The translations under genes and the position numbers were made by a program. The notes under the pieces were generated by a model, which had not been told where the DNA came from, searched no databases, and saw nothing but the letters and a program-made list of their open reading frames with translations. Shown here one piece after another: positions 5,476-13,754 of a stretch of DNA of 18,097 nucleotides. Source of the DNA: JANNAT01 sp031422555 (GTDB taxonomy: Bacteria; Pseudomonadota; Alphaproteobacteria; Rhodobacterales; Rhodobacteraceae). The stretch covers positions 1 to 18,097 of the forward strand of contig JANPLZ010000166.1 of the NCBI GenBank assembly GCA_031422555.1, given 5' to 3'. Each line of letters starts with the position of its first letter. The first letter of the stretch is position 1.

Positions 5476-6621
5476 ATGGGACTGTCCAAAACAATCTGGA
5501 GCAATCCAACTGAATATCTGCGCAATCAGCAGCCGGAAAATCCGGTGCTGTTTTTCGCACCTGCCGCGGTGCAGGCAGTGGCCCGCCGTTTTCTGGACGG
5601 CTTTCCGGGATTTGTCACCTATGCGGTGAAATCCAATCCCGGCGAAGAGGTGATCGAAAATCTGATTGCAGCAGGCGTCAAAGGCTTTGACGTGGCCTCG
5701 ATATTCGAGATTGAACTGATCCGCCGATTGGCCCCGGATGCCGCCACCCATTACAACAACCCGGTGCGCGCACGCCATGAAATTGTCCGTGCCGTGGCCT
5801 TGGGTGTAAAATCCTACAGCGTTGATTCCAAATCGGAATTGGCCAAGCTGATCGACATGGTGCCCAGTGCAGGCACCGAGATTTCGGTGCGCTTCAAACT
5901 GCCGGTATCAGGGGCTGCGTATAACTTCGGGGCCAAATTTGGCGCAACGGCGGATGTGGCGGTTGATCTGTTGAAAATGGTGGCCGAGGCAGGGTTTATT
6001 CCGTCGATCACCTTTCACGCCGGCACCCAATGCACCGATCCGAACGCCTGGGGGTCGTATATCCTTGAGGCCGCAAATATCGCGCGCAAAGCCGGTGTCA
6101 AAATTGCCCGGCTGAACGTTGGCGGCGGTTTTCCATCGCACCGCGCCAACGGCGTGCTTCCACAACTGGAGGCGATTTTCGCCCTGATCGACCGTGTTGC
6201 CACCGAAGCCTTTGGCGCGGATCGCCCGGCCTTGGTGTGCGAGCCGGGCCGTGCGTTGTGTGGCGATGGGTTTTCGTTGGCCGCGCGGGTAAAAGCGGTG
6301 CGCGATGATACCCATGTATTCCTGAACGACGGTATCTATGGATCGCTGCTGGAACTTGGCCAGATCGGCATCATCGACCGCATCGAAGTGATGTCGCCGG
6401 ACGGCACCCACCGCAAAGGCGCTGTTTTGCCGCGCATCTGCTTTGGCCCGACTTGCGATTCGGTTGATCGGCTGCCCGGCGATATTCCGTTCCCCGCCGA
6501 TATCGCCGAAGGCGATTACGTCATCGTGCATGGCATGGGAGCCTATTCCACCGTCACCAACAGCCGGTTCAACGGCTTTGGCGAGTTGGGCATGGTGACT
6601 GTGCTGTCGCTGGCGCTGTAA
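5476..6621 (+). CDS. Type III PLP-dependent ornithine/lysine decarboxylase
   Basis: A 381-residue fold type III PLP enzyme of the alanine racemase-like barrel family. It decarboxylates ornithine to putrescine and/or lysine to cadaverine in the cytoplasm, the entry to polyamine synthesis. The PLP lysine is Lys52 in TYAVKSNP. Other family landmarks are FHAGTQ, the glycine-rich LNVGGGFPS phosphate loop, CEPGRAL, and near the C-terminus CFGPTCDSVD, whose Cys-Asp pair belongs to the active site completed across the dimer. The ATG at 5476 is chosen because AAAGGA lies 8 nt upstream and the length then matches short alphaproteobacterial members; the frame is open back to 5170 but that region holds the operator and leader. 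Ornithine versus lysine preference cannot be read from sequence, so no symbol is given. The divergent Lrp/AsnC gene is its likely regulator. Confidence 0.92.
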   Translation: MGLSKTIWSNPTEYLRNQQPENPVLFFAPAAVQAVARRFLDGFPGFVTYAVKSNPGEEVIENLIAAGVKGFDVASIFEIELIRRLAPDAATHYNNPVRARHEIVRAVALGVKSYSVDSKSELAKLIDMVPSAGTEISVRFKLPVSGAAYNFGAKFGATADVAVDLLKMVAEAGFIPSITFHAGTQCTDPNAWGSYILEAANIARKAGVKIARLNVGGGFPSHRANGVLPQLEAIFALIDRVATEAFGADRPALVCEPGRALCGDGFSLAARVKAVRDDTHVFLNDGIYGSLLELGQIGIIDRIEVMSPDGTHRKGAVLPRICFGPTCDSVDRLPGDIPFPADIAEGDYVIVHGMGAYSTVTNSRFNGFGELGMVTVLSLAL

Positions 6622-6652
6622 ACAGCCCCTGATCCGCCTGTTCTGCCGCTTG

Positions 6653-6683
6653 CGCCCCCGCTGGACAAATTCTGCCGGGGGCG
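6653..6683 (+). terminator. GC-rich hairpin after the decarboxylase gene
   Basis: CGCCCCCG (6653-6660) and CGGGGGCG (6676-6683) form a perfect 8-bp stem with a 15-nt loop, 31 nt after the decarboxylase stop. No run of U follows (TAGGTGTTTGTGG), so it is at best a weak intrinsic terminator, or an mRNA-end stabiliser separating the decarboxylase from the Mo-hydroxylase gene. Confidence 0.45.
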
Positions 6684-6725
6684 TAGGTGTTTGTGGGACG
6701 GGTTTGGAATTCAAAGGGCGTGGGC

Positions 6726-9011
6726 ATGGTAAAATTTGGCACGGCACAGGGCACCGGGCGTCTGGAAGATGTCAGGTTTTTGAAGGGTGCCGCGGGCTAT
6801 GTCAGTGATATCGCCCCCAAAGATGCGCTGATCGCCTGTTTTTTGCGGGCATCGGTGGCGCATGGCACCATTGTGTCGCTTGATCTGGGCGCTGCGCGCC
6901 ATATGCCCGGCGTGCATCTGGTGCTGGATGCGCCCGGCTTGCAGGCGTTAGGTGTGATCCTGACCATGCAGGGCGAGCAGATTGTGACCCGCGATGGCGG
7001 GCGTGGTGCCGGGCCCGACCGCCCGGTGCTGGCGCAAGGCGTGGTGCGCTATGTCGGCGAGGCCGTGGCCATGATTGTCGCCGACACCTTGACCCAAGCC
7101 CGTGATGCAGCCGAAGCGATTGGCCTTGAGATCGACGAATTGCCCGTGGCGCTGGCGCTTGCCCCGGGTGGGCCGGAAATTCACGCCGTTGCCCCCGGCA
7201 ATCTGGCGTTTGACTACAGCATTGGCGACGATGCAGGCGTGACCGCAGCCCTTGTCGCATCGCGCCACCGCGTTGCGCTGCCGGTTGTCCATAACCGCAT
7301 CATCGTCGCCTCGATCGAAGGGCGCGCGGCCTTTGCCGAATGGGCCGACAATCGCCTGCATCTGTGCGTCAACGGTCAGGGGGTCTGGACGCAAAAGAAG
7401 GAATTGGCCCGAATGTTGCGCCTGACCGGCGACCGCGTGCGGGTGACCAACCCCGATGTCGGCGGCGGCTTTGGCATGAAGGGGATGACGTATCCCGAAT
7501 ACATCTGCATCGCGGCCGCCGCCCGCGCGCTGGGCCGGGCGGTGTTGTGGGTGTCTGACCGATCCGAGGCGATGCTGACGGATAACGCGGGCCGTGATCT
7601 GGTGGCCCATGCTGAGATGGGGTTTGATGAAAACCTGCGCATTACCGCCTACCGCGTTAACCTTGTGTCCAATCTTGGGGCGTATAATTCTCAGTTCGGA
7701 CAGGCGATTCAGACAGAGTTGTTTAGCAAAGTGCTGACAGGGATTTACGATATTCCGGCGGCCCATCTGGCGGCGGTGGGGGTCTATACCAACACAACGC
7801 CCGTGGATGCTTACCGCGGCGCTGGCCGCCCCGAAGCCAATCTGACGATTGAACGGGTAATGGATCAGGCGGCCCGCACCTTGGGCGTAGACGGCATTGA
7901 TCTGCGCGCCCGCAATGCCATCAGCCGCTTTCCGCATCCGTTGATCAGTGGCGAAGAGGTGGATTGCGGCGATTTCGCCGGTCTGTTGGCGGCGGCACGC
8001 AGCCATGCCGATCTGGCCGGGTTTGCCGCGCGCCGCGCCGCCAGTGCCGCGCGCGGGATGCTGCGCGGTGTTGGCGTTGCCAGTTATCTTGAGGCGATTT
8101 TGGGCAGCCCGGTTGAAACCGCGCGGATCGTCTTACGCGAAGATGGCGGCGCCACGCTGTATGTCGGCACCCAGTCCAACGGGCAGGGCCACGAGACGGT
8201 TTATGCCCGGATGCTGTCGCAAGCCACGGGAATAGCCCCCGAAAAGATCCGCATCGTGCAAGGCGATTCCGATCTGATCTGGCATGGGGGGGGCACCGGC
8301 GGGTCGCGGTCTGTGACCGTGCAAGGCACGGCGACGCGCGCCACGGTGGCCGAAATTGTCGCGCGGTTCATCCCGTTTCTGGAAAGCCATCTGGGCGTGG
8401 CGGGCGTTGGGTTCGCCGATCTGACCTTTGGTGCGCCTGCCAGCAACATGCGGCTGACCTTGACCGAGGCGGCCGCACTTGCGCGCCAGCATCAGCGCGA
8501 TGATTTGCTGGATGTGGCCCAGACCATCACCCTGCGCGCCGGGGCCTATCCAAATGGCTGTCATGTGGCCGAAGTGGAAATTGATCCCGAAACCGGCGCT
8601 TTGCAGGTGCAACGCTATACCGTGGTCGATGATTTTGGGGTGCAGATGGCGCCGGAACTGGTGGCGGGCCAAGTGCAGGGCGGCATCGCCCAAGGATACG
8701 GCCAAGCGGTGACAGAAAATGCGATCTATGATAGCCATGGTCAATTGTTGACCGGCAGTTTTATGGATTATGCCATGCCCCGCGCCGCTGATTTACCGTT
8801 TTTCGCCATTTTTGATCAGGCGGTGCCAACCCAGACCAATCCTTTGGGGATGAAAGGCTGCGGTGAGGCCGGGACGGTGGGCGCGCTGGGGGCGATATCG
8901 AACGCGGTGCGCGACGCCCTTGCCCCGGCCGGGGTGACACGGGTTGACATGCCGTTTACCCCAAACCGCATTTGGCATTGGTTGCAGGAGGTCCGCACTG
9001 TCGCTGTTTAG
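6726..9011 (+). CDS. Molybdopterin-binding (large) subunit of a xanthine dehydrogenase/CODH-like enzyme
   Basis: A 761-residue catalytic subunit of the xanthine oxidase family of molybdenum hydroxylases, which insert oxygen from water into an organic substrate. Family marks in order: GRLEDVRFLKG near the N-terminus; the a/b hammerhead region; GGGFGMKG at about 244; AYRGAGR at about 362-368, the active-site loop of form II (CoxL-like) proteins rather than the AYXCSFR of true CO dehydrogenase; QSNGQGHET; and GMKGCGEAGTVGALGA at about 706-721, containing the catalytic Glu. ATG 6726 is used because AAAGGG lies about 7 nt upstream; an earlier start at 6687 would overlap the hairpin tail. The small [2Fe-2S] and medium FAD subunits that normally sit next to it are absent here: upstream is the decarboxylase, downstream a DUF2235 gene. 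The substrate is unknown. The cofactor genes moaC/moeA are elsewhere in the window. Confidence 0.93.
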   Translation: MVKFGTAQGTGRLEDVRFLKGAAGYVSDIAPKDALIACFLRASVAHGTIVSLDLGAARHMPGVHLVLDAPGLQALGVILTMQGEQIVTRDGGRGAGPDRPVLAQGVVRYVGEAVAMIVADTLTQARDAAEAIGLEIDELPVALALAPGGPEIHAVAPGNLAFDYSIGDDAGVTAALVASRHRVALPVVHNRIIVASIEGRAAFAEWADNRLHLCVNGQGVWTQKKELARMLRLTGDRVRVTNPDVGGGFGMKGMTYPEYICIAAAARALGRAVLWVSDRSEAMLTDNAGRDLVAHAEMGFDENLRITAYRVNLVSNLGAYNSQFGQAIQTELFSKVLTGIYDIPAAHLAAVGVYTNTTPVDAYRGAGRPEANLTIERVMDQAARTLGVDGIDLRARNAISRFPHPLISGEEVDCGDFAGLLAAARSHADLAGFAARRAASAARGMLRGVGVASYLEAILGSPVETARIVLREDGGATLYVGTQSNGQGHETVYARMLSQATGIAPEKIRIVQGDSDLIWHGGGTGGSRSVTVQGTATRATVAEIVARFIPFLESHLGVAGVGFADLTFGAPASNMRLTLTEAAALARQHQRDDLLDVAQTITLRAGAYPNGCHVAEVEIDPETGALQVQRYTVVDDFGVQMAPELVAGQVQGGIAQGYGQAVTENAIYDSHGQLLTGSFMDYAMPRAADLPFFAIFDQAVPTQTNPLGMKGCGEAGTVGALGAISNAVRDALAPAGVTRVDMPFTPNRIWHWLQEVRTVAV
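8986..9000 (+). promoter_or_regulatory. Perfect Shine-Dalgarno with probable CTG start codon
   Basis: AGGAGG (8986-8991) is followed by six bases and then CTG (8998-9000) in the DUF2235 frame. No ATG, GTG or TTG lies at a usable distance from this site; the nearest alternatives are TTG 8944 (upstream, without a good site) and a GTG at about 9106 that would cut into the conserved fold. A CTG start would give an N-terminus MSLFSRL. The site lies inside the last codons of the Mo-hydroxylase gene. Confidence 0.6.
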
Positions 9012-10077
9012 CCGCCTTACGCAGTGGTGGAAGGGCGATCCGGGGGTCGCCGTTGAACCTGCAGCGCCGCCAGCGCCGGGGCGCAAACGCGGGGTTGTTG
9101 ATCATGTGATCATCCTTGACGGCACGCTTTCTACGCTGGAACCGGGTCAGGAAGGCAACGCGGGCCTGTTGTATCGGCTGTTGGCAAGCAACGGGCGGTC
9201 GGCGCAACGCACCTTGTATTATGAGCCGGGGTTGCAATGGCAAGGCTGGCGGCAAGGGCTTGATCTGGCCACGGGCAAGGGGCTGAACCGTCAGATCCGG
9301 CGCTCCTATGGCTGGCTGGCCAGTCATTACCGCGAGGGGGATCGTATCTTTCTGTTCGGCTATTCGCGCGGCGCCTATGCGGTGCGGTCCCTGGCGGGGG
9401 TGATCGACCGGGTCGGACTGATCCGGCGCGAACATGCCACCGAACGCGGCGTTCGGCTGGCGTTCCGGCATTACAAACGCAACCCGGATTCGGTGGCGGC
9501 GCAGGCCTTTGTGCAGGCGTTTTGCCATGACGATGCCCCCATTCAGATGGTCGGCGTCTGGGATACCGTCAAAGCGCTGGGCATCCGGCTGCCGCTGTTG
9601 TGGATGCTGTCGGACAAATATCATTTGTTCCACGACCACCGGCTTGGCAAATCGGTGCGCCACGGCTTTCACGCGCTGGCGATGGATGAAACCCGCGCGG
9701 TGTTTGATCCGGTGATGTGGCGCTGCCCGGCGGAATCGGTTGGGCGGGTGCAGCAGATGTGGTTTCGCGGCGCGCATGGCGATATCGGCGGCATGATCGG
9801 GCGCTTTGGCGCGTCGCGGCCTTTGGCGAATATTCCGCTGGTCTGGATGATCGAAAGCGCTGAACAAGTTGGGCTGGTGCTGCCTGATGGGTGGCGCGCG
9901 CGCTATCCGTGCGATGCGACGGCCCCGATGGTGGGCACATGGCGGGGGTGGGGGATGTGGTTTTTGCTGCGCCGCCGCCGCAAAACCTGCCGCGACCCGT
10001 CGGAACATTTGCACTCAACGGCACAGACTGTGCCCACTCGCAACTGGGCCTTGGGGCCGCTGACCCGGCGGTCGTGA
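8998..10077 (+). CDS. DUF2235 alpha/beta-hydrolase-like protein
   Basis: A 359-residue protein (from the CTG start) of the DUF2235 family, whose fold is that of alpha/beta hydrolases and includes the Tle1-type phospholipase effectors. The putative triad is visible: nucleophile Ser123 in LFGYSRGAYAVRS, an acidic residue Asp189 in GVWDTVK, and His260 in FRGAHGDIGG. The C-terminal end is basic (LLRRRRKTCRDPSEHLH). There is no signal peptide and no type VI secretion gene nearby, so a housekeeping or stress-related cytoplasmic hydrolase is more likely than a toxin; the substrate is unknown. It overlaps the preceding Mo-hydroxylase gene by 14 nt and is probably translationally coupled to it. The family is clear, the start codon unusual. 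Confidence 0.85.
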   Translation: MSLFSRLTQWWKGDPGVAVEPAAPPAPGRKRGVVDHVIILDGTLSTLEPGQEGNAGLLYRLLASNGRSAQRTLYYEPGLQWQGWRQGLDLATGKGLNRQIRRSYGWLASHYREGDRIFLFGYSRGAYAVRSLAGVIDRVGLIRREHATERGVRLAFRHYKRNPDSVAAQAFVQAFCHDDAPIQMVGVWDTVKALGIRLPLLWMLSDKYHLFHDHRLGKSVRHGFHALAMDETRAVFDPVMWRCPAESVGRVQQMWFRGAHGDIGGMIGRFGASRPLANIPLVWMIESAEQVGLVLPDGWRARYPCDATAPMVGTWRGWGMWFLLRRRRKTCRDPSEHLHSTAQTVPTRNWALGPLTRRS

Positions 10078-10093
10078 AATGCGCCGGTTGGGT

Positions 10094-10816
10094 TCAAGTT
10101 ACGCGCGCAACCGCCCAGATCAGCCCCATCAAGATCGGCTGGTGAACCAGATAAATCACCAGACTGTGGCGCCCCGGCCAACACAACAGGTCAACCCAGT
10201 TTCCCGCAGGCCTGCCCTCCAGACGCGCCCAAAGCGCTAGCCTATCCCCCGCCTGACCCAGCGCAATGCCTGCCAGAAACGCGCCAAACCACGGAAAAAC
10301 CGGTTCAAAATCCATGGTTTGCGCGGCAACCGTGCTTAACCCCAGAAACCGCAGCAACGGCGCGTCAAAAGGTGGTCCGGGCAAGGCATAAGACGCCGCA
10401 ATCACGCCTGCGGCCAGCGCGGCGGTGATGGGGGCAGGCAGTCGCAGGGCGCACAGACCCAGCAGGCTGAACAGGGCGATGGCGTGCAAGATGCCAAAAA
10501 AGATGTAAAACTCTGGCATGACCAGCCGCGTCGCCACGGTGACCAAACCGGCCGCGCCCGCAACCATGGCAAAACGCCGCCAGAACGCAGGCCAGCGCAC
10601 GCCTTGACCATGCGCCAGCCACAGCGACAGCCCGGCCAAAACCAGAAAACTGCCCGCCACGACGCGCGCATGAAAATAGAAAAACCCCGATCCGGCATAG
10701 GCGCGCGGGATCAGATTGAACATCAGCAGATCATAGCTGATATGAAACGCCACCATTCCGGCCAAAGCCGCGGTGCGCGCCAGATCTATCAGCGGAATGC
10801 GCAGCCGTTGGGTCAT
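10094..10816 (-). CDS. DUF1624 / heparan-alpha-glucosaminide N-acetyltransferase-like membrane protein
   Basis: A 240-residue polytopic membrane protein of the DUF1624 group, related to the catalytic region of heparan-alpha-glucosaminide N-acetyltransferase and the wider acyltransferase 3-like class. The opening LIDLARTAALAGMVAFHISYDL contains the conserved Asp-Arg and His of the family, and the C-terminus carries RHSLVIYLVHQPIL, also typical. Six to seven hydrophobic segments are visible. Start ATG 10816 (MTQRLRIPLIDL) is preferred over 10855, which adds a basic stretch unlike the family. It converges on the DUF2235 gene (16 nt between stops) and lies downstream of gltA beyond a likely terminator. 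The acceptor substrate is unknown. Confidence 0.85.
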   Translation of the reverse strand: MTQRLRIPLIDLARTAALAGMVAFHISYDLLMFNLIPRAYAGSGFFYFHARVVAGSFLVLAGLSLWLAHGQGVRWPAFWRRFAMVAGAAGLVTVATRLVMPEFYIFFGILHAIALFSLLGLCALRLPAPITAALAAGVIAASYALPGPPFDAPLLRFLGLSTVAAQTMDFEPVFPWFGAFLAGIALGQAGDRLALWARLEGRPAGNWVDLLCWPGRHSLVIYLVHQPILMGLIWAVARVT

Positions 10817-10851
10817 TGCACAGCCTTTTGCCGCGGGTCTGGTCCCCGGGC

Positions 10852-10885
10852 GCAAAACTTTGCGGGCGGGCTTGCGCGCCGCCCG
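10852..10885 (-). terminator. Probable intrinsic terminator of gltA
   Basis: On the minus strand, seven bases after the gltA stop, a perfect 7-bp GC stem (arms 10879-10885 and 10863-10869, CGGGCGG/CCGCCCG) with a 9-nt loop is followed by CAAAGTTTTGC, which holds a short T run and is itself a near-palindrome. Position and shape fit an intrinsic terminator separating gltA from the downstream membrane-protein gene. Confidence 0.6.
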
Positions 10886-10891
10886 ACAAAT

Positions 10892-12187
10892 TCAGCGATT
10901 GTGAACCGCAACGAAATCGCGCCGTGGCTCTCCGATATACAACTGACGTGGGCGGCCGATTTTCTGGTTATTTTCGGAAATCATTTCCCGCCACTGCGAA
11001 ATCCACCCCACCGTGCGCGACAACGCAAAGATCGGCGTGAACATCGAGGTCGGGAACCCCATCGCATCAAGGATGATGCCCGAATAGAAATCGACGTTCG
11101 GATACAGCTTTTTGGAAATGAAATACTCATCCGACAGCGCAATGCGTTCCAACTCTTTGGCAACCTGCAAGGTGGGATTGTTGTGCACGCCCAAAAGCTC
11201 CAGCACTTCGTCGGCGCTTTCTTTCATCACCGTCGCGCGCGGATCAAAATTCTTGTAGACCCGGTGGCCAAATCCCATGAGCCGGAAGCCCGAGTTTTTG
11301 TCCTTGGCCTTGGCGATGTATTCGGGAATGCGGTCCACCGTGCCAATTTCGCGCAGCATCTCAAGGCAGGCCTGATTGGCCCCGCCATGCGCAGGCCCCC
11401 ACAGACAGGCAATCCCGGCGGCGATGCAGGCAAACGGATTGGCCCCCGATGACCCCGCCAGCCGCACCGTGCTGGTGGATGCGTTTTGCTCATGGTCGGC
11501 GTGCAGCATCATGATACGGTCCAGCGCGCGGGCCAGCACCGGATTGACAACATAGTCGGCTGCGGGCACGGCAAAGCACATGTGCAGGAAATTGCTGGCA
11601 TAATCGAGCGAGTTCTTCGGGTAGATAAACGGTTGCCCGATCGAATACTTGAACGCCATCGCCGCAATCGTCGGCAGTTTGGCGATCATCCGGATGGCAG
11701 CCACTTCGCGCTGCCACGGGTCATTGATGTCAAGGCTGTCATGGTAGAAGGCCGACATCGCGCCCACAACGCCCACCATCGTAGCCATCGGGTGGCTGTC
11801 GCGGCGGAAACCACGAAAGAAATAGTGCATTTGTTCATGCACCATGGTGTGGTTGGTCACCCGGCCCACAAAATCGGCCAGTTGCGGCGCGGTGGGCAAT
11901 TCGCCGTAAAGCAGCAAAAAGCACAGTTCCAGAAAATTCGACCCATCGGCCAGTTGTTCAATCGGATAGCCACGGTGCAAAAGTTCGCCCTTGTCACCGT
12001 CTATAAAGGTGATCGCACTTTCGCAAGCGGCCGTCGAGGTAAAGCCGGGATCAAAAGTAAACACATCCGCCTGCGCATACAGCTTGCGGATATCCAGCAC
12101 ATCCGGCCCCAAAGTGGGCGTCAGAACCGGCAGCTCATACGCAGTGCCGTTCAGGGTCAGCGTCGCGGTCTTGGTCGGATCAGCCAT
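10892..12187 (-). CDS. gltA: Citrate synthase (type II)
   Basis: Condenses oxaloacetate and acetyl-CoA to citrate at the entry of the TCA cycle. The 431-residue length and the N-terminal beta-rich domain (TLTLNGTAYELPVL...) fit the hexameric, NADH-sensitive proteobacterial type. Catalytic-region motifs are intact: LHADHEQNASTSTVR, GPAHGGANQACLEML, GFGHRVYKNFDPR, and VDFYSGIILDAMG, which includes the catalytic Asp. Two adjacent ATG codons exist (12190 and 12187); the second is better spaced from AGGGGA and is used. It lies 70 nt downstream of gltX on the same strand, an arrangement common in this group. Confidence 0.97.
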   Translation of the reverse strand: MADPTKTATLTLNGTAYELPVLTPTLGPDVLDIRKLYAQADVFTFDPGFTSTAACESAITFIDGDKGELLHRGYPIEQLADGSNFLELCFLLLYGELPTAPQLADFVGRVTNHTMVHEQMHYFFRGFRRDSHPMATMVGVVGAMSAFYHDSLDINDPWQREVAAIRMIAKLPTIAAMAFKYSIGQPFIYPKNSLDYASNFLHMCFAVPAADYVVNPVLARALDRIMMLHADHEQNASTSTVRLAGSSGANPFACIAAGIACLWGPAHGGANQACLEMLREIGTVDRIPEYIAKAKDKNSGFRLMGFGHRVYKNFDPRATVMKESADEVLELLGVHNNPTLQVAKELERIALSDEYFISKKLYPNVDFYSGIILDAMGFPTSMFTPIFALSRTVGWISQWREMISENNQKIGRPRQLYIGEPRRDFVAVHNR

Positions 12188-12235
12188 CATTCATCCCCTA
12201 TTGTCCCCCGGCAAAGCGCAGCACGCCGGTCTGAT

Positions 12236-12256
12236 CTGGCCCCCGGGGCCGCCCAG
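12236..12256 (-). terminator. GC hairpin just after gltX
   Basis: The 13-bp palindrome GGCCCCCGGGGCC (12238-12250), flanked by CTGG/CCAG arms, starts immediately after the gltX stop on the minus strand. There is no U-tract, so it may only reduce read-through into gltA or stabilise the mRNA end. The remaining 50 nt before gltA show no clear promoter. Confidence 0.3.
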
Positions 12257-12257
12257 G

Positions 12258-13679
12258 TTACCCTGCTGCGTCCGTCAGCCGTACCATCGTCTCATCACGC
12301 CCCAGCACCAGCATCATGTCGTAAACGCTGGGTGTCGCGGTCCGGCCTGCCAGCGCCGCCCGCAGTGGGGACGCCAGTTTGCCAAAGCCTATGTCATGTG
12401 CAGTTGCAGCATTCGTCAAGATCAACTCTAGCGCCGCCTTTGTCCAGCTAGCATTTTGCAGCTGCGGCGTCAAGGTTTTCAGTATACCACGGGATACCGG
12501 ATCAAGGGTTTTCGCCGCCGCCTCATCGCATGCCACGGGCCGCGATGCCAAAGCAAATGCAGCTTTTTCAAGAAGTTCCGGAAAGGTCTTGGCGCGATCC
12601 TTGACGCAATACATCGCCCGCGCCATCCGGTCTTGCTGTAAAGGCGTCAGCGCAGGGCGGTTTGCTGCCACCAAAAATGCCGCCAATTCATGCAGCAGTG
12701 CAGCATCATTCCCCATCGCCATGTGATGCCCGCAAGTGTTTTCCAGCTTTTTGAAATCCAGCCTGGCCGGGGCACGCCCGATTCCGTCCAGATCAAACAT
12801 GGCCACTGCCTCAGCGGTGCTGAAAATCTCGGCATCGCCCTGCGCCCAGCCCAGCCGGGTCAGATAGTTGCGCATCCCCGCCGCCGGATACCCCATGGCC
12901 TGATATTCATCGACGCCCGTGGCACCATGGCGTTTCGACAGTTTCTTGCCATCCGGCCCGTGTATCAGCGGAATATGCGCCCAAATCGGCACTTGCCAGC
13001 CCATCGCGCTGTAAATCATCTGCTGGCGCGCGGCGTTGTTCAGATGATCGTCCCCCCGGATCACATGGCTGACCTCCATGTCGTGATCATCCACCACAAC
13101 CGCCAGCATGTAGGTAGGCGTAGCATCCGAACGTAAACAAATCATATCATCCAAAGTTTCGTTCTTGATCCGCACGGTGCCCTGAACGGAATCTTCGATC
13201 AGCGTCTCGCCACTGCGCGGCGCGCGCATGCGGATCACGTAGGGCAGATCGGGGTGGCGGGCACGGTCTGCATCGCGCCACGGGCTTTGAAACACCGCAT
13301 AGCTGCCGCGCGCCTCGGCCAAGGCGCGAAAGGCGGCGATGTCTTCGGTGGTGGAAAAACACTTATAGGCGGTGCCGCGATCCAGCATCTGATGCGCGAC
13401 CTCGGCGTGGCGGTCTTTGCGGTCAAACTGGCTGACCACCGCGCCATCCCAATCCAGACCCAACCAACTCAGCCCTTTCAAAATGGCCGCCGTCGCTTCG
13501 GGGGTGGACCGTTCGCGGTCGGTATCTTCGATACGCAACAGAAATTTTCCGCCCCGCCCGCGTGCAAACAACCAGTTGAAGAGCGCCGTGCGCGCGCCGC
13601 CGATGTGCAGATAGCCGGTGGGCGAGGGGGCAAAGCGGGTCACAACCGGGCGGGTGGCAAGGGGCAGGGCGGCAGGCAT
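12258..13679 (-). CDS. gltX: Glutamate--tRNA ligase
   Basis: Charges tRNA-Glu with glutamate in the cytoplasm. The class I HIGH-type signature appears as RFAPSPTGYLHIGGARTALFNW near the N-terminus, and the KMSKS loop as GKKLSKRHGATG, the usual bacterial GluRS form. The protein is 473 residues from ATG 13679, which has AAAGG at a good distance; ATGs at 13685 and 13703 are in frame but lie too close to or upstream of that site. The C-terminal anticodon-binding helical domain is present and full length. Alphaproteobacteria often carry two gltX copies, so a second may exist elsewhere. It is divergent from comEC. Confidence 0.96.
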   Translation of the reverse strand: MPAALPLATRPVVTRFAPSPTGYLHIGGARTALFNWLFARGRGGKFLLRIEDTDRERSTPEATAAILKGLSWLGLDWDGAVVSQFDRKDRHAEVAHQMLDRGTAYKCFSTTEDIAAFRALAEARGSYAVFQSPWRDADRARHPDLPYVIRMRAPRSGETLIEDSVQGTVRIKNETLDDMICLRSDATPTYMLAVVVDDHDMEVSHVIRGDDHLNNAARQQMIYSAMGWQVPIWAHIPLIHGPDGKKLSKRHGATGVDEYQAMGYPAAGMRNYLTRLGWAQGDAEIFSTAEAVAMFDLDGIGRAPARLDFKKLENTCGHHMAMGNDAALLHELAAFLVAANRPALTPLQQDRMARAMYCVKDRAKTFPELLEKAAFALASRPVACDEAAAKTLDPVSRGILKTLTPQLQNASWTKAALELILTNAATAHDIGFGKLASPLRAALAGRTATPSVYDMMLVLGRDETMVRLTDAAG

Positions 13680-13724
13680 CAGCATTAACCTTTCAGAAAC
13701 CATCGCGACGGTAGGATAGCGGCA

Positions 13725-13739
13725 GCATTAGGCAAATGC
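13725..13739. other. Short inverted repeat in the gltX/comEC divergent region
   Basis: GCATTAGGCAAATGC has 5-bp arms around a 5-nt spacer, in the 75-nt region between the two divergent genes. AGCATTA also occurs at 13681-13687. It could be a small operator or promoter element, but nothing identifies a regulator and chance cannot be excluded. Confidence 0.25.
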
Positions 13740-13754
13740 AGGGGCGGGAACAAG

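Noticed and set aside
8998..10077. DUF2235 protein as a type VI secretion effector
   Set aside because: The family includes Tle1-type effectors, but no immunity gene, VgrG, PAAR or other secretion component is nearby.
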